The position numbers and the translations under genes are program-made. From Roseibium sp. HPY-6 (GTDB lineage: Bacteria > Pseudomonadota > Alphaproteobacteria > Rhizobiales > Stappiaceae), in the NCBI RefSeq assembly GCF_040530035.1, contig NZ_JBEWCD010000001.1:1736001-1800000 (forward strand): a DNA stretch of 64,000 bases, given 5' to 3'. The stretch's first letter is position 1; every line of letters starts with the position of its first letter. Shown piece after piece: positions 45,612 through 53,247 of this stretch. The notes under the pieces are model-generated. The model was not told the DNA's origin, did not search any database, and saw only the letters and a program-made list of their open reading frames with translations.

Positions 45612-46055
45612 ATGAAAAGTGTTTCCGAAATGACCCCGCAGGAGCTTGCCGAAGCCTGTGCGCAAATCATGTGGGACGGCGACCACGCGTCCCAGGCACT
45701 CGGTATGGAGGTTCTTCATGTCGCCCCGGGCAAGGCGTCGATTCGGATGGAGGTCACCAGGCAGATGACAAACGGCCACGGCAACATGCATGGCGGATAT
45801 CTGTTCACCCTTGCTGACAGCGCCTTTGCTTTTGCCTGCAATACCTACAACCAGGTAACCGTCGCGCAGCACTGCACAATCACCTATGTCGCACCGGGAA
45901 CCCTTGGGGACATCTTGACGGCAGAAGCCCGCGAGGTTTCGAGGCAGGGCCGGTCCGGCATATACGACGTAACGCTGACGCGGGAGGACGGGACCGTGAT
46001 TACGGAGTTTCGCGGACACTCGCGTACCATCAATCGAACGTTTTTATCCGAATAA
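45612..46055 (+). CDS. paaI: hydroxyphenylacetyl-CoA thioesterase
   Basis: A 147-residue hot-dog-fold thioesterase. The active-site block GHGNMHGGYLFTLADSAFAFA (read in two parts around residues 57-77) contains the catalytic Asp, and QHCTITYVAPG follows. PaaI rescues CoA from dead-end ring-hydroxylated or stalled phenylacetyl-CoA products. The ATG at 45612 comes one base after the paaG stop; the longer open frame lies inside paaG. Confidence 0.93.
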   Translation: MKSVSEMTPQELAEACAQIMWDGDHASQALGMEVLHVAPGKASIRMEVTRQMTNGHGNMHGGYLFTLADSAFAFACNTYNQVTVAQHCTITYVAPGTLGDILTAEAREVSRQGRSGIYDVTLTREDGTVITEFRGHSRTINRTFLSE

Positions 46056-46093
46056 GCACAATATGCGCGTTCGGCGCATTGGGAGGACATTCA

Positions 46094-47404
46094 ATGATCG
46101 ACCTGACACCCGGCCGTGACAGTCTTGAACCGATCGAAATCGCAAGCCGCGACGAGATCTCGGAGCTGCAGCAAAAACGGCTCACCTGGACGCTGTCACA
46201 CGCATACGAGAATTCGCCTTTCTTCAGGAAACAGTTCGACCAACACGGTGCGCATCCGGACGACTTCAAGGCGCTCGCCGATCTTGCGAAATTCCCGTTC
46301 ACGGTGAAACAGGATCTGCGCGACACCTATCCGTTCGGCATGTTCGCGACCCCGCGCGAAGAGCTCGTTCGCATCCACGGGTCCTCCGGCACGACCGGCA
46401 AACCGACTGTCGTCGGCTACACGGCAAACGACATTTCCAACTGGTCGGACCTGATTGCACGCTCGATCCGCGCCGCGGGCGGGCGAAAAGGCAACATCCT
46501 GCACAATGCCTACGGCTACGGCCTTTTCACCGGTGGGCTTGGGGCGCATTACGGCGCCGAACGGCTCGGCTGCACCGTTGTCCCCATTTCCGGAGGCATG
46601 ACAGAGCGTCAGGTCACCCTGATTGAGGACTTCCGACCGGACATCATCATGGTAACGCCATCCTACATGCTGTCGATCCTGGACGAATATCGCCGCCGCG
46701 GGCTCGATCCGCGTCAGAGTTCCCTGAAAGTCGGGATTTTTGGCGCAGAACCCTGGACCAATGCAATGCGCGAGGAAATCGAAGACGCCTTCGACATGCA
46801 TGCGGTCGACATCTACGGCCTGTCTGAAATCATGGGCCCTGGCGTCGCTCAGGAGTGCGTGGAGACGAAAGACGGGCTCCATGTCTGGGAGGATCACTTC
46901 TATCCCGAGATCATCGATCCGGTGACCGAAGCCGTCCTGCCTGATGGTGAGATGGGTGAGCTGGTCTTCACCACGCTGACCAAGGAAGGTCTGCCGATGG
47001 TTCGCTACAGGACGCGTGATCTCACCCGTATTCTTCCCGGCACCGCGCGCTCCATGCGGCGGATCGAAAAGATTACCGGACGCAGCGATGACATGATCAT
47101 TTTGCGCGGCGTTAATGTCTTTCCGACCCAGATCGAAGAGCAGATCCTGAAATGCGACGGGCTCAGCGCGCACTTCCAGATCGAACTTGTGCGCAGTGGC
47201 CGCATGGACGCGATGATTGTACATGCAGAGGCGACCCCTGCCGCCAGCAGCCGCGATGCCCGCGAAGCTTCGGCGGGCGAGCTTGCCCATCACATCAAGT
47301 CGACCATCGGGATATCCGCGAAGGTTGACGTTCACGAGCCGGAGGGCGTCGCGCGTTCGCAAGGCAAGGCACAGCGCGTCGTCGACAACCGCCCAAAGGA
47401 CTAG
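46094..47404 (+). CDS. paaK: phenylacetate-CoA ligase
   Basis: A 436-residue adenylate-forming enzyme that activates phenylacetate with ATP and CoA, the entry step of the pathway. The ATP-binding P-loop reads HGSSGTTGKPTVVGYT near 93-108; further blocks are NAYGYGLFTGGLG, ISGGMTERQ, YGLSEIMGPGVAQEC and YRTRDLTRILPG, and the C-terminal lid contains GRSDDMIILRGVNVFPTQIE. GGGAGG lies eight bases before the ATG at 46094. Third gene of the plus-strand paa operon. Confidence 0.96.
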   Translation: MIDLTPGRDSLEPIEIASRDEISELQQKRLTWTLSHAYENSPFFRKQFDQHGAHPDDFKALADLAKFPFTVKQDLRDTYPFGMFATPREELVRIHGSSGTTGKPTVVGYTANDISNWSDLIARSIRAAGGRKGNILHNAYGYGLFTGGLGAHYGAERLGCTVVPISGGMTERQVTLIEDFRPDIIMVTPSYMLSILDEYRRRGLDPRQSSLKVGIFGAEPWTNAMREEIEDAFDMHAVDIYGLSEIMGPGVAQECVETKDGLHVWEDHFYPEIIDPVTEAVLPDGEMGELVFTTLTKEGLPMVRYRTRDLTRILPGTARSMRRIEKITGRSDDMIILRGVNVFPTQIEEQILKCDGLSAHFQIELVRSGRMDAMIVHAEATPAASSRDAREASAGELAHHIKSTIGISAKVDVHEPEGVARSQGKAQRVVDNRPKD

Positions 47405-47546
47405 TCCTGTAATTTTGGGTGCCAGGGAAGGTTCCAGTTCGCACCCGCCTTGGCCGGTAGGAAACCTTTTTAGAACTAAGGATGCTGGAGGAAGTCCTGG
47501 ACTGAAATCGCTGACAAATTAGCTGGCCAAGGTGATCCACCGGTAA

Positions 47547-47566
47547 TTGACGGATCGACTGGTCAA
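47547..47566. promoter_or_regulatory. candidate PaaR operator upstream of the TetR gene
   Basis: TTGACGGATCGACTGGTCAA carries 6-bp inverted arms (ATTGAC / GTCAAT when the flanks are included). It shares the pattern with the paaN-paaG site, which points to autoregulation by the TetR protein. Confidence 0.55.
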
Positions 47567-47629
47567 TCGCAATCGATCGGGCTAGAAACGTCAGCCATCC
47601 CGTCATCCGCAATACGGAGTTGGATACGC

Positions 47630-48229
47630 ATGGCGAGAACACGCGCCAGTGATTTTGAGGAAAAGCAGCACGGCCTCCTGCTGACGGCAGCCAATGTCTT
47701 TGCAACCCAGGGCATGGAAAAAGCCTCCATGTCGCAAATCGCCCAAGAAGCAGGTGTCTCCAAGTCGCTGCTTTACCACTATTATCCGTCCAAGGGCGTG
47801 CTCATCTTTGCGATCATCCAGTCGCATTTGGCGATCCTGGATGAGGCGCTCGAAAGGTCGGACGACCCGACCCTTCCCCCGGAAAAGCGGCTTCGCAAAC
47901 TTGTCGAGACGGTACTCGACAGCTATCGCGGTGCGGATGATCAGCACAAGGTCCAGCTCAACGCCGGCCCGGCGCTTTCCGATGAACAGAAATCCGAGAT
48001 CATCGCCATTGAACGCCGCATCGTCCGGCACTTTTCCACCGTGCTGAAAGACATTCACCCGGAACTCGACAACCCGGACCGGCCTTTGCTGATGCCTGTG
48101 ACCATGTCTTTGTTCGGGATGATGAACTGGGTCTACATGTGGTTCAAGGAAGGTGGCCCGATCTCACGCGAAGACTACGCGCAGGTCGCCACGACGCTTA
48201 TTCTGGAAGGCGTTAAAAAGGTCAAATAA
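47630..48229 (+). CDS. paaR: TetR-family regulator of phenylacetate genes (PaaR-like)
   Basis: A 199-residue repressor with the DNA-binding region at about residues 15-58 (AANVFATQGMEKASMSQIAQEAGVSKS, then LYHYYPSKGVL). It stands 225 bases downstream of paaK on the same strand, with its own upstream operator-like sequence matching the one in the paaN-paaG gap. PaaR repressors respond to phenylacetyl-CoA. The gene symbol rests on context and on the shared operator rather than on a diagnostic motif. Confidence 0.8.
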   Translation: MARTRASDFEEKQHGLLLTAANVFATQGMEKASMSQIAQEAGVSKSLLYHYYPSKGVLIFAIIQSHLAILDEALERSDDPTLPPEKRLRKLVETVLDSYRGADDQHKVQLNAGPALSDEQKSEIIAIERRIVRHFSTVLKDIHPELDNPDRPLLMPVTMSLFGMMNWVYMWFKEGGPISREDYAQVATTLILEGVKKVK

Positions 48230-48255
48230 CCTTCGACATCAGCAGTTCAGAAGCC

Positions 48256-48277
48256 TCGGCTCTTCTTCAAGAGCCGA
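48256..48277. terminator. hairpin between convergent paaR and gntR
   Basis: A perfect 9-bp stem (TCGGCTCTT / AAGAGCCGA) with a 4-base loop in the 66-base convergent gap. No T-run follows on either strand, so it is a weak or mRNA-end-protecting structure. Confidence 0.55.
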
Positions 48278-48295
48278 CCGTCGCCTTCGCTATTT

Positions 48296-48991
48296 TCAGC
48301 CTTCAAAGATACGTTTGCGAGCGTTCTCGACATGTGCCCGCATGGCCTTACGGGCCGTTTCACGGTCTCGAGCCTCGATCGCGTCATAGATTGTGTAATG
48401 CTCTGCCTGCACGAGCCGCATCCGATCCTCGGGCTTTGTAAGCGAGAGGTTTCTGGTCAGGTTCATCCCGGTCAGGATATTGGATTTCATCGACGACCTT
48501 GCAGCAACGAAATACTTGTTGTCCGACGCGTTGCAAACCGCGACATGAAAATCCTCGTCGGCGACAACGCCAAGTTCGCTCTGGCTGATACACCGGTCCA
48601 GCTCTACAAGCGTGTCCTGAAGCTGTTTGAGATCGGCATCCGTACGCCGCTCCGCAGCAAGATAGGCAGCCTCACCTTCGACAGCGGCCCGGAACTCAAA
48701 CGTGCGCTGGATATCGGCAATCGATCCGACAGGTGCGAAATCGAGAACGGCTCCCTCGGGCCGTCGCTTCACGTAAGACCCGGAACCTTGTCTCGACACG
48801 ACCACGTCGTCCTCACGCAACTGCTTGAGAGCCTGACGCAATATGGGCCGCGACACACCAAACTCCTGCGAAAGGACCTGCTCAGTGGGCAGCTTCCCGC
48901 CGATGGGTATGTCCCCGTCCATGATTTTTGCAAGGATGCTTTCATACACCTTGTCCGACAAGGTCCGGTCGCGGACCTGCCGTTCGGTCAT
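48296..48991 (-). CDS. GntR-family regulator, FCD (FadR-type) subgroup
   Basis: A 231-residue regulator: winged helix at about residues 10-75 (LSDKVYESILAKIMDGDIPIGGKLPTEQVLSQEFGVSRP, then LRQALKQLREDDVV and QGSGSYV) and an all-helical FCD ligand domain with probable metal-binding His residues (DFHVAV, AEHYTIYDA, RAHVENA). It follows the RraA-like gene by 11 bases. The ATG at 48991 is preferred; a GTG 12 codons upstream would overlap the preceding gene. It likely controls the divergent dehydrogenase and TRAP genes through the repeated ATTTGTAAA sites. Confidence 0.9.
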   Translation of the reverse strand: MTERQVRDRTLSDKVYESILAKIMDGDIPIGGKLPTEQVLSQEFGVSRPILRQALKQLREDDVVVSRQGSGSYVKRRPEGAVLDFAPVGSIADIQRTFEFRAAVEGEAAYLAAERRTDADLKQLQDTLVELDRCISQSELGVVADEDFHVAVCNASDNKYFVAARSSMKSNILTGMNLTRNLSLTKPEDRMRLVQAEHYTIYDAIEARDRETARKAMRAHVENARKRIFEG

Positions 48992-49002
48992 CGAGGGCTC
49001 GT

Positions 49003-49719
49003 TTATCTGCCTTTTTCCTGCCGCCACGCGTTAAACCTGTCCATAGTCGACGGATCGGTCGGGGGATAGAGCCCGAATGTCGAAGCGCCCTGCTTTACCA
49101 TTTCCATCACGAAGTCTTCAAAGACCGTCATTTCTGTAGCTTCTTCCGCTACTTCATTTGCCATATGTTGCGGTATGCAAACAACTCCTTCGTTGTCGCC
49201 GACGATAATGTCTCCGGGGAAAACCGAAACCCCGCCACAGGCAATCGGATCATTGATCGCGACGGCGTGATGTTTGGTCAGGTTGGTCGGGGCACTCGGG
49301 CGGGCATGATAGCTTGGCATTTCCAGGCTGGCGATTTCGGGCGTATCGCGAAACCCGCCATCCGTGACGATCCCCCTGCACCCCCGCGCCTGTAAGCGCG
49401 CCGCAAGAATACATCCTGCCGACGCCGCCGAGGCATCGCCGCGCGCATCGATCACAAAGACGGCGCCGGGCGGACACTCTTCAACCCCTTTTCGCTGCGC
49501 ATTGTTGCGGTCCGCGAACGATGCAAGTTTGTCCAAGTCTTCCCGCGCCGGAATATAGCGTAGTGTGTAGGCGACACCGACCATGTTCGGACCCGGGCGC
49601 AAACGGTGAACACCTTGCAGAAAGATATTTCGAAGGCCACGCTTGAACAGAACCGTCGTGAGCGTCGCCGTGCTTACCTGCATCAGCTTTAACTCGGTGA
49701 TGTCGACAAGCTCGTTCAT
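49003..49719 (-). CDS. RraA-like / 4-hydroxy-4-methyl-2-oxoglutarate aldolase family protein
   Basis: A 238-residue protein of the RraA fold. Family features: GVAYTLRY, VFVIDARGD, RGIVTDGGFRDTPEI with the substrate-binding Arg and metal-binding Asp, and GGVSVFPGDIIVGDNEGVVCIP. Keeping the RD pair favours a metal-dependent aldolase or decarboxylase acting on oxo-acids over an RNase E regulator. It lies in one operon with a GntR gene and is divergent from a dehydrogenase and a TRAP transporter, so it probably takes part in breakdown of an imported organic acid. The ATG at 49719 gives the family N-terminus. Confidence 0.85.
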   Translation of the reverse strand: MNELVDITELKLMQVSTATLTTVLFKRGLRNIFLQGVHRLRPGPNMVGVAYTLRYIPAREDLDKLASFADRNNAQRKGVEECPPGAVFVIDARGDASAASAGCILAARLQARGCRGIVTDGGFRDTPEIASLEMPSYHARPSAPTNLTKHHAVAINDPIACGGVSVFPGDIIVGDNEGVVCIPQHMANEVAEEATEMTVFEDFVMEMVKQGASTFGLYPPTDPSTMDRFNAWRQEKGR

Positions 49720-49800
49720 GAGAAGGGTTCCGCCGTTATTGATTGATGCGTGTTGCCGTGTTCGAACGGAAATTATCTGCACCGGCCAAACTTGTCAATT

Positions 49801-49809
49801 ATTTGTAAA
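49801..49809. promoter_or_regulatory. ATTTGTAAA site 1 (candidate GntR operator)
   Basis: First of four exact copies of this 9-mer in the gaps around the GntR/TRAP gene set; context TATTTGTAAATT is close to a palindrome of the form AATTT, two bases, AAATT. Confidence 0.45.
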
Positions 49810-50021
49810 TTTCTGGATCACCCGAATTCTCGCGATCCTTCCTCACGGCACTCGGCATTTCTTAAATATTGATTTATTTGGAAAATTTCAGAAATCTTCT
49901 TGAATTGCACTTAAAGGCACCCGGCAACAGGATGGAACTAAACGGCCACATTCCGCACAGGTTTGATCAAAAAACTCCGGTTTACGGGTTAAATTTTAGC
50001 AATTCATCACTTTTGTAACTT

Positions 50022-50030
50022 ATTTGTAAA
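50022..50030. promoter_or_regulatory. ATTTGTAAA site 2 (candidate GntR operator)
   Basis: Second exact copy, with related sequences ten bases to either side (TTTTGTAAC, ATTTGTATT). Confidence 0.45.
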
Positions 50031-50488
50031 ATTTGTATTGATCTCTCGAGCACTGATGAGCTATTCGGAATTGGTCATCACAAATTCCGAAGGATTGCAT
50101 CGAGATCAGCCGCCAAACTCAAACCAATCAGGCGACGGACAGCGTATCTGGGTAAGGTTATTCATAAATAGACTTTCGCTGTTTTGCTTGCCTTTCGACC
50201 GGATTTGGCAACGGTCCGTCTGGCCGAAAACCAGCATTTGACAGGGCAGGAGAGAACCCAAGCTCTCAGAACCGCGGATAAACATGACGCAGTTCAGATC
50301 TCATATGTGCCGATTTGTAAAACCCATGGCAATTGCGCAGAGATCCGAAAGGCGCGCCAGGCAACGCGCGACGCGACGGGACGACACATTGAGCGGAAGC
50401 GCGACCGGATCGTCGCTCGCCCTTGAGAGACGACACAAGGCTTCAGGCACTCAAAACAAATTGATCAGACTTAAAGGAGACATCGCAA

Positions 50489-51235
50489 ATGAAACTGGAA
50501 GGAAAAGCGGCAATCGTAACGGGCGGGGGCCGGGACATCGGACGCGCCTGCGTCATGGCGCTGGCAAAGGCAGGCGCAAGCGTTGGCATCAACTACCATA
50601 GCAGCGCGGCAGGCGCTGACAGTGCTGTTGAGGAAATCCGCACCGCAGGAGGCCAGGCCTTCGCCATGAAAGGCGACATGACGCGAAAAGCGGACGTCGA
50701 CGCCCTGGTTGCCAGGACGGTGGAAGACTTTGGACGACTGGACATTGTCATGCCGATCGCCGGCGGGCTTGTTGCCAGAAAAACCATTGCCGAGATCACG
50801 CCGGAGCACTGGCAAAACGTGTTCGACCTGAACACCACGTCAGCATTCCTCCTGGTCCAGGCATCGCTGCCTCATCTCAAGCCAGGCTCCGCAATCGTGA
50901 ACATGGCATCCCAGGCGGGGCGTGATGGAGGCGGTCCGGGGGCAATGGCCTATGCGATGTCGAAAGGCGCTGTCATGACCATGACGCGCGGAATGGCGAA
51001 AGAGCTCGCACCCGGCATTCGCGTGAACGCGCTTTGCCCCGGCATGATCGACACGGACTTTCACAACACATTTACAAAGCCCGAAGTTCGCCAGCATGTC
51101 GCGAACATCACCCCCCTAAAACGGGAAGGAACGTCGGAAGAGGTGGCAAATCTTGCTGTTTTCCTGGCATCCGATGACGCCGCCTACATCACGGGCGCTT
51201 GTATCGACATCAATGGTGGACTGCTGTTCTCCTGA
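50489..51235 (+). CDS. short-chain dehydrogenase/reductase
   Basis: A 248-residue NAD(P)-dependent oxidoreductase of the classical SDR type. Cofactor motif VTGGGRDIGRA at residues 10-20, NxAG-equivalent PIAGG, catalytic Ser in VNMASQAG, and YAMSK as YxxxK near 153. AAAGGAGA lies before the ATG at 50489. The product is followed by a hairpin terminator and the TRAP genes. With the RraA-like aldolase and transporter it probably forms a small catabolic set for a hydroxy- or oxo-acid; the substrate cannot be named. Confidence 0.93.
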   Translation: MKLEGKAAIVTGGGRDIGRACVMALAKAGASVGINYHSSAAGADSAVEEIRTAGGQAFAMKGDMTRKADVDALVARTVEDFGRLDIVMPIAGGLVARKTIAEITPEHWQNVFDLNTTSAFLLVQASLPHLKPGSAIVNMASQAGRDGGGPGAMAYAMSKGAVMTMTRGMAKELAPGIRVNALCPGMIDTDFHNTFTKPEVRQHVANITPLKREGTSEEVANLAVFLASDDAAYITGACIDINGGLLFS

Positions 51236-51250
51236 CGGAACCAGACGCAT

Positions 51251-51276
51251 GTTCACCGGCCTTCTTGCCGGTGAAC
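51251..51276 (+). terminator. hairpin after the dehydrogenase gene
   Basis: A perfect 10-bp stem (GTTCACCGGC / GCCGGTGAAC) with a 6-base loop, 16 bases after the stop codon. No T-run follows, so termination may be incomplete. Confidence 0.65.
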
Positions 51277-51297
51277 ACTCGCGGATCGGCTCACAAT

Positions 51298-51306
51298 ATT
51301 TGTAAA
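51298..51306. promoter_or_regulatory. ATTTGTAAA site 3 (candidate GntR operator)
   Basis: Third exact copy, between the dehydrogenase terminator and the TRAP operon. Confidence 0.45.
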
Positions 51307-51413
51307 GCATCACTCCTGCGACACGCCTTACAATTTGAAAAAGCGCTACTCTCACCCGCAGAAAACAAAGAAATTTCTCAAAAAATTTGTCCATTTGAAA
51401 TTTCACTTGTAAT

Positions 51414-51425
51414 AATTTGTAAATT
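51414..51425. promoter_or_regulatory. ATTTGTAAA site 4 (candidate GntR operator)
   Basis: Fourth copy, in the best palindromic context: AATTT, GT, AAATT. It lies 228 bases upstream of dctP. Confidence 0.5.
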
Positions 51426-51652
51426 GCATATCGTGAAGCCATCGCATTGGAAACGATGCTCACCCTGCCGCCGGACAGAGATACGCCGCGGACATCGAAG
51501 GGGTGAGAGGGAGGACACCAGAAACGCAATTCTCCGGCTCGGCACAGCGCGGCGGGGAGACAGAGTTCGCGCAAAAAAATGCGCGGCCCAAATCCGGTAT
51601 GCCCGCATGAAGCATCGTGCAGCACCGGTAATCATGTAACGAGGAGGATATC

Positions 51653-52633
51653 ATGTACAAAAAGATCTTAACGGCATTCGTAGGTGCCGTGACCGCATTA
51701 TCCGTTCTGGGTGGCGCGGCCGCTGCCGAAGAGTGGCGCGCATGGAACATCCATCACGACGGTCATCCGAACACTGCTGCGATGGACAAGTTTGCAGAGC
51801 TGGTCGCTGACGCCACCGGCGGTGAACTGACCGTCGAAGTCTTCCACGGAGGCGTTCTAGGATCCCAGCCGGACGCGCTGGAACAAGTCCGCATCGGCGC
51901 AATCGAGCTCGGCAACTTCAACCTTGGTCCGATCGGCCCGATTGTGAAGGAGGCCAACCTCGTCTCACTGCCGTTCATCTTCAAAAGTGTCCCGCACATG
52001 TTCCGGGTCCTGGAAGGTGAAGCGGGCGACATCGTTGCCCAGGGAATGGCCGAAGCCGGGCTTACTCCGCTGGCATGGATCGATGCCGGAGCACGCTCGT
52101 TCTACAGTCAGAAGCCGATCAACACGCCGGCAGACGTTGAAGGCCTGAAGATCCGGGTCATGAACAACGACCTTTACACCGCCATGATCTCGGCGATGGG
52201 TGGCAACCCCTCCCCCATGGCGTTTTCGGAAGTTCAGCAGGCATTGAAGACCGGAGTTGTCGACGGCGCGGAAAACAACTTCCCTTCATTCAAGAACGTC
52301 GGCCACTTTGAAGTGACGACCAACTACTCCCTGAGCGAGCACCTGATCATCCCGGAATGCATCTGCGTGAACACGGCCAAGTTCGAAGCTTTGTCTCCGG
52401 AAATGCAGGCCGCGGTGAGAGGAGCAGCAGAAGAGGCTGCCTTGTTCCAGCGTGAACTCTGGGCCGTCCAGTCGGACCAGGCGCGCAAGGATGTTGAAGC
52501 GGCCGGGATTGTTGTCAATGAGATCGCTGACAAGGGACCGTTCCAAGATGCGATGGCTTCGGTATACGAAGAATACCTTGCCGCCAATCCGGATATGAAA
52601 ACCCTCGTCGACCTCGCGAAATCGACCGAGTGA
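51653..52633 (+). CDS. dctP: TRAP transporter substrate-binding protein
   Basis: A 326-residue periplasmic binding protein. Signal peptide MYKKILTAFVGAVTALSVLGGAAAA, then the DctP fold: GGELTVEVFHGGVLGSQPDALEQVRIG, the carboxylate-binding Arg region GLKIRVMNND near 167, and MAFSEVQQALKTGVVDGAENN. It captures an organic acid and passes it to the DctQM membrane complex encoded next. GAGGAGG precedes the ATG. A hairpin between this gene and dctQ should give more binding protein than membrane protein. Confidence 0.95.
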   Translation: MYKKILTAFVGAVTALSVLGGAAAAEEWRAWNIHHDGHPNTAAMDKFAELVADATGGELTVEVFHGGVLGSQPDALEQVRIGAIELGNFNLGPIGPIVKEANLVSLPFIFKSVPHMFRVLEGEAGDIVAQGMAEAGLTPLAWIDAGARSFYSQKPINTPADVEGLKIRVMNNDLYTAMISAMGGNPSPMAFSEVQQALKTGVVDGAENNFPSFKNVGHFEVTTNYSLSEHLIIPECICVNTAKFEALSPEMQAAVRGAAEEAALFQRELWAVQSDQARKDVEAAGIVVNEIADKGPFQDAMASVYEEYLAANPDMKTLVDLAKSTE

Positions 52634-52658
52634 CAGCCACTATCTGAAAAGAAAAGGT

Positions 52659-52689
52659 CCGCCCGGCTCCTGCCCAGGACGCCGGGCGG
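52659..52689 (+). terminator. attenuator hairpin between dctP and dctQ
   Basis: A 9-bp GC-rich stem (CCGCCCGGC / GCCGGGCGG) with a 13-base loop, followed by CTTTC. It probably ends part of the transcripts after dctP. Confidence 0.65.
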
Positions 52690-52710
52690 CTTTCAGCACA
52701 GAGGGTTCCC

Positions 52711-53238
52711 ATGCGCGACACGTCCTCACCGCCTTTGTTTGTGAAACGGATGGATCAGGCGTTCGCTCTGATTTCGAAAACCTGCATGGTTTTGGCTGGC
52801 ACGGCGCTTGTGGTCATGACCACGATTTTCGCCTGGCTGGTTTTCGGCAGGTACGTTCTGAATGACACACCGACCTGGGTCGAGCAGGTGTCGTTTCTGC
52901 TGATCATGGTCATCACGTTTCTGGGGGCTGCAGTCGGAGTGAACCAGAACACGCATTTGTCGGTCGTCTTGTTCCGAAACCTTGTACCCTCCTGGCTCAG
53001 AACGCTTTTTGTCGTCGTCTCCGATATCCTCATGGCGGTCTTCGGCGCCATGATGTTGTGGTACGGAACGGAACTGACCATCTTCAAATGGAAAACACTG
53101 ATCCCGCTCATTCAGTGGTCCGAAGGACTGCGCTCTTTGCCGCTGACGATTTGCGGCGTTCTGATTTTTCTTTTTTCGGCGGGCCATCTGATCCGCCTGG
53201 CGCTCGGCCGTGATCGACGCGAAGACAACATAGAATAA
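52711..53238 (+). CDS. dctQ: TRAP transporter small membrane subunit
   Basis: A 175-residue inner-membrane protein with four helices (TCMVLAGTALVVMTTIFAWLVF, FLLIMVITFLGAAVGV, LFVVVSDILMAVFGAMMLW and LTICGVLIFLFSAGHLI). It carries the family patterns RYVLNDTPTWVEQ and NQNTHLSV. It bridges the binding protein and the large subunit of the sodium-driven importer. dctM follows nine bases after the stop. Confidence 0.93.
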   Translation: MRDTSSPPLFVKRMDQAFALISKTCMVLAGTALVVMTTIFAWLVFGRYVLNDTPTWVEQVSFLLIMVITFLGAAVGVNQNTHLSVVLFRNLVPSWLRTLFVVVSDILMAVFGAMMLWYGTELTIFKWKTLIPLIQWSEGLRSLPLTICGVLIFLFSAGHLIRLALGRDRREDNIE

Positions 53239-53247
53239 GGATAAAAA

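Larger units (their letters stand above)
49720..50488. other. long divergent intergenic region with candidate GntR sites
   Basis: About 770 bases without a credible gene, A/T-rich from 49790 to 50060. ATTTGTAAA occurs at 49801-49809 and 50022-50030, the second flanked by TTTTGTAAC and ATTTGTATT. The region should hold promoters for the leftward aldolase-gntR pair and the rightward dehydrogenase. Small open frames at 50180-50480 resemble nothing I know. Confidence 0.6.
51236..51652. other. intergenic region before the TRAP operon
   Basis: About 417 bases containing the dehydrogenase terminator hairpin, two ATTTGTAAA copies, and the leader of dctP with a GAGGAGG ribosome-binding site. I see no gene in it. 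Confidence 0.65.

Noticed and set aside
46196..47362. A 388-residue open frame on the minus strand
   Set aside because: It lies wholly antisense to paaK, which has clear family motifs; the frame is a by-product of GC-rich codon use.
49840..50488. Small open frames in the divergent gap before the dehydrogenase
   Set aside because: No similarity, poor starts and atypical composition; treated as regulatory DNA.
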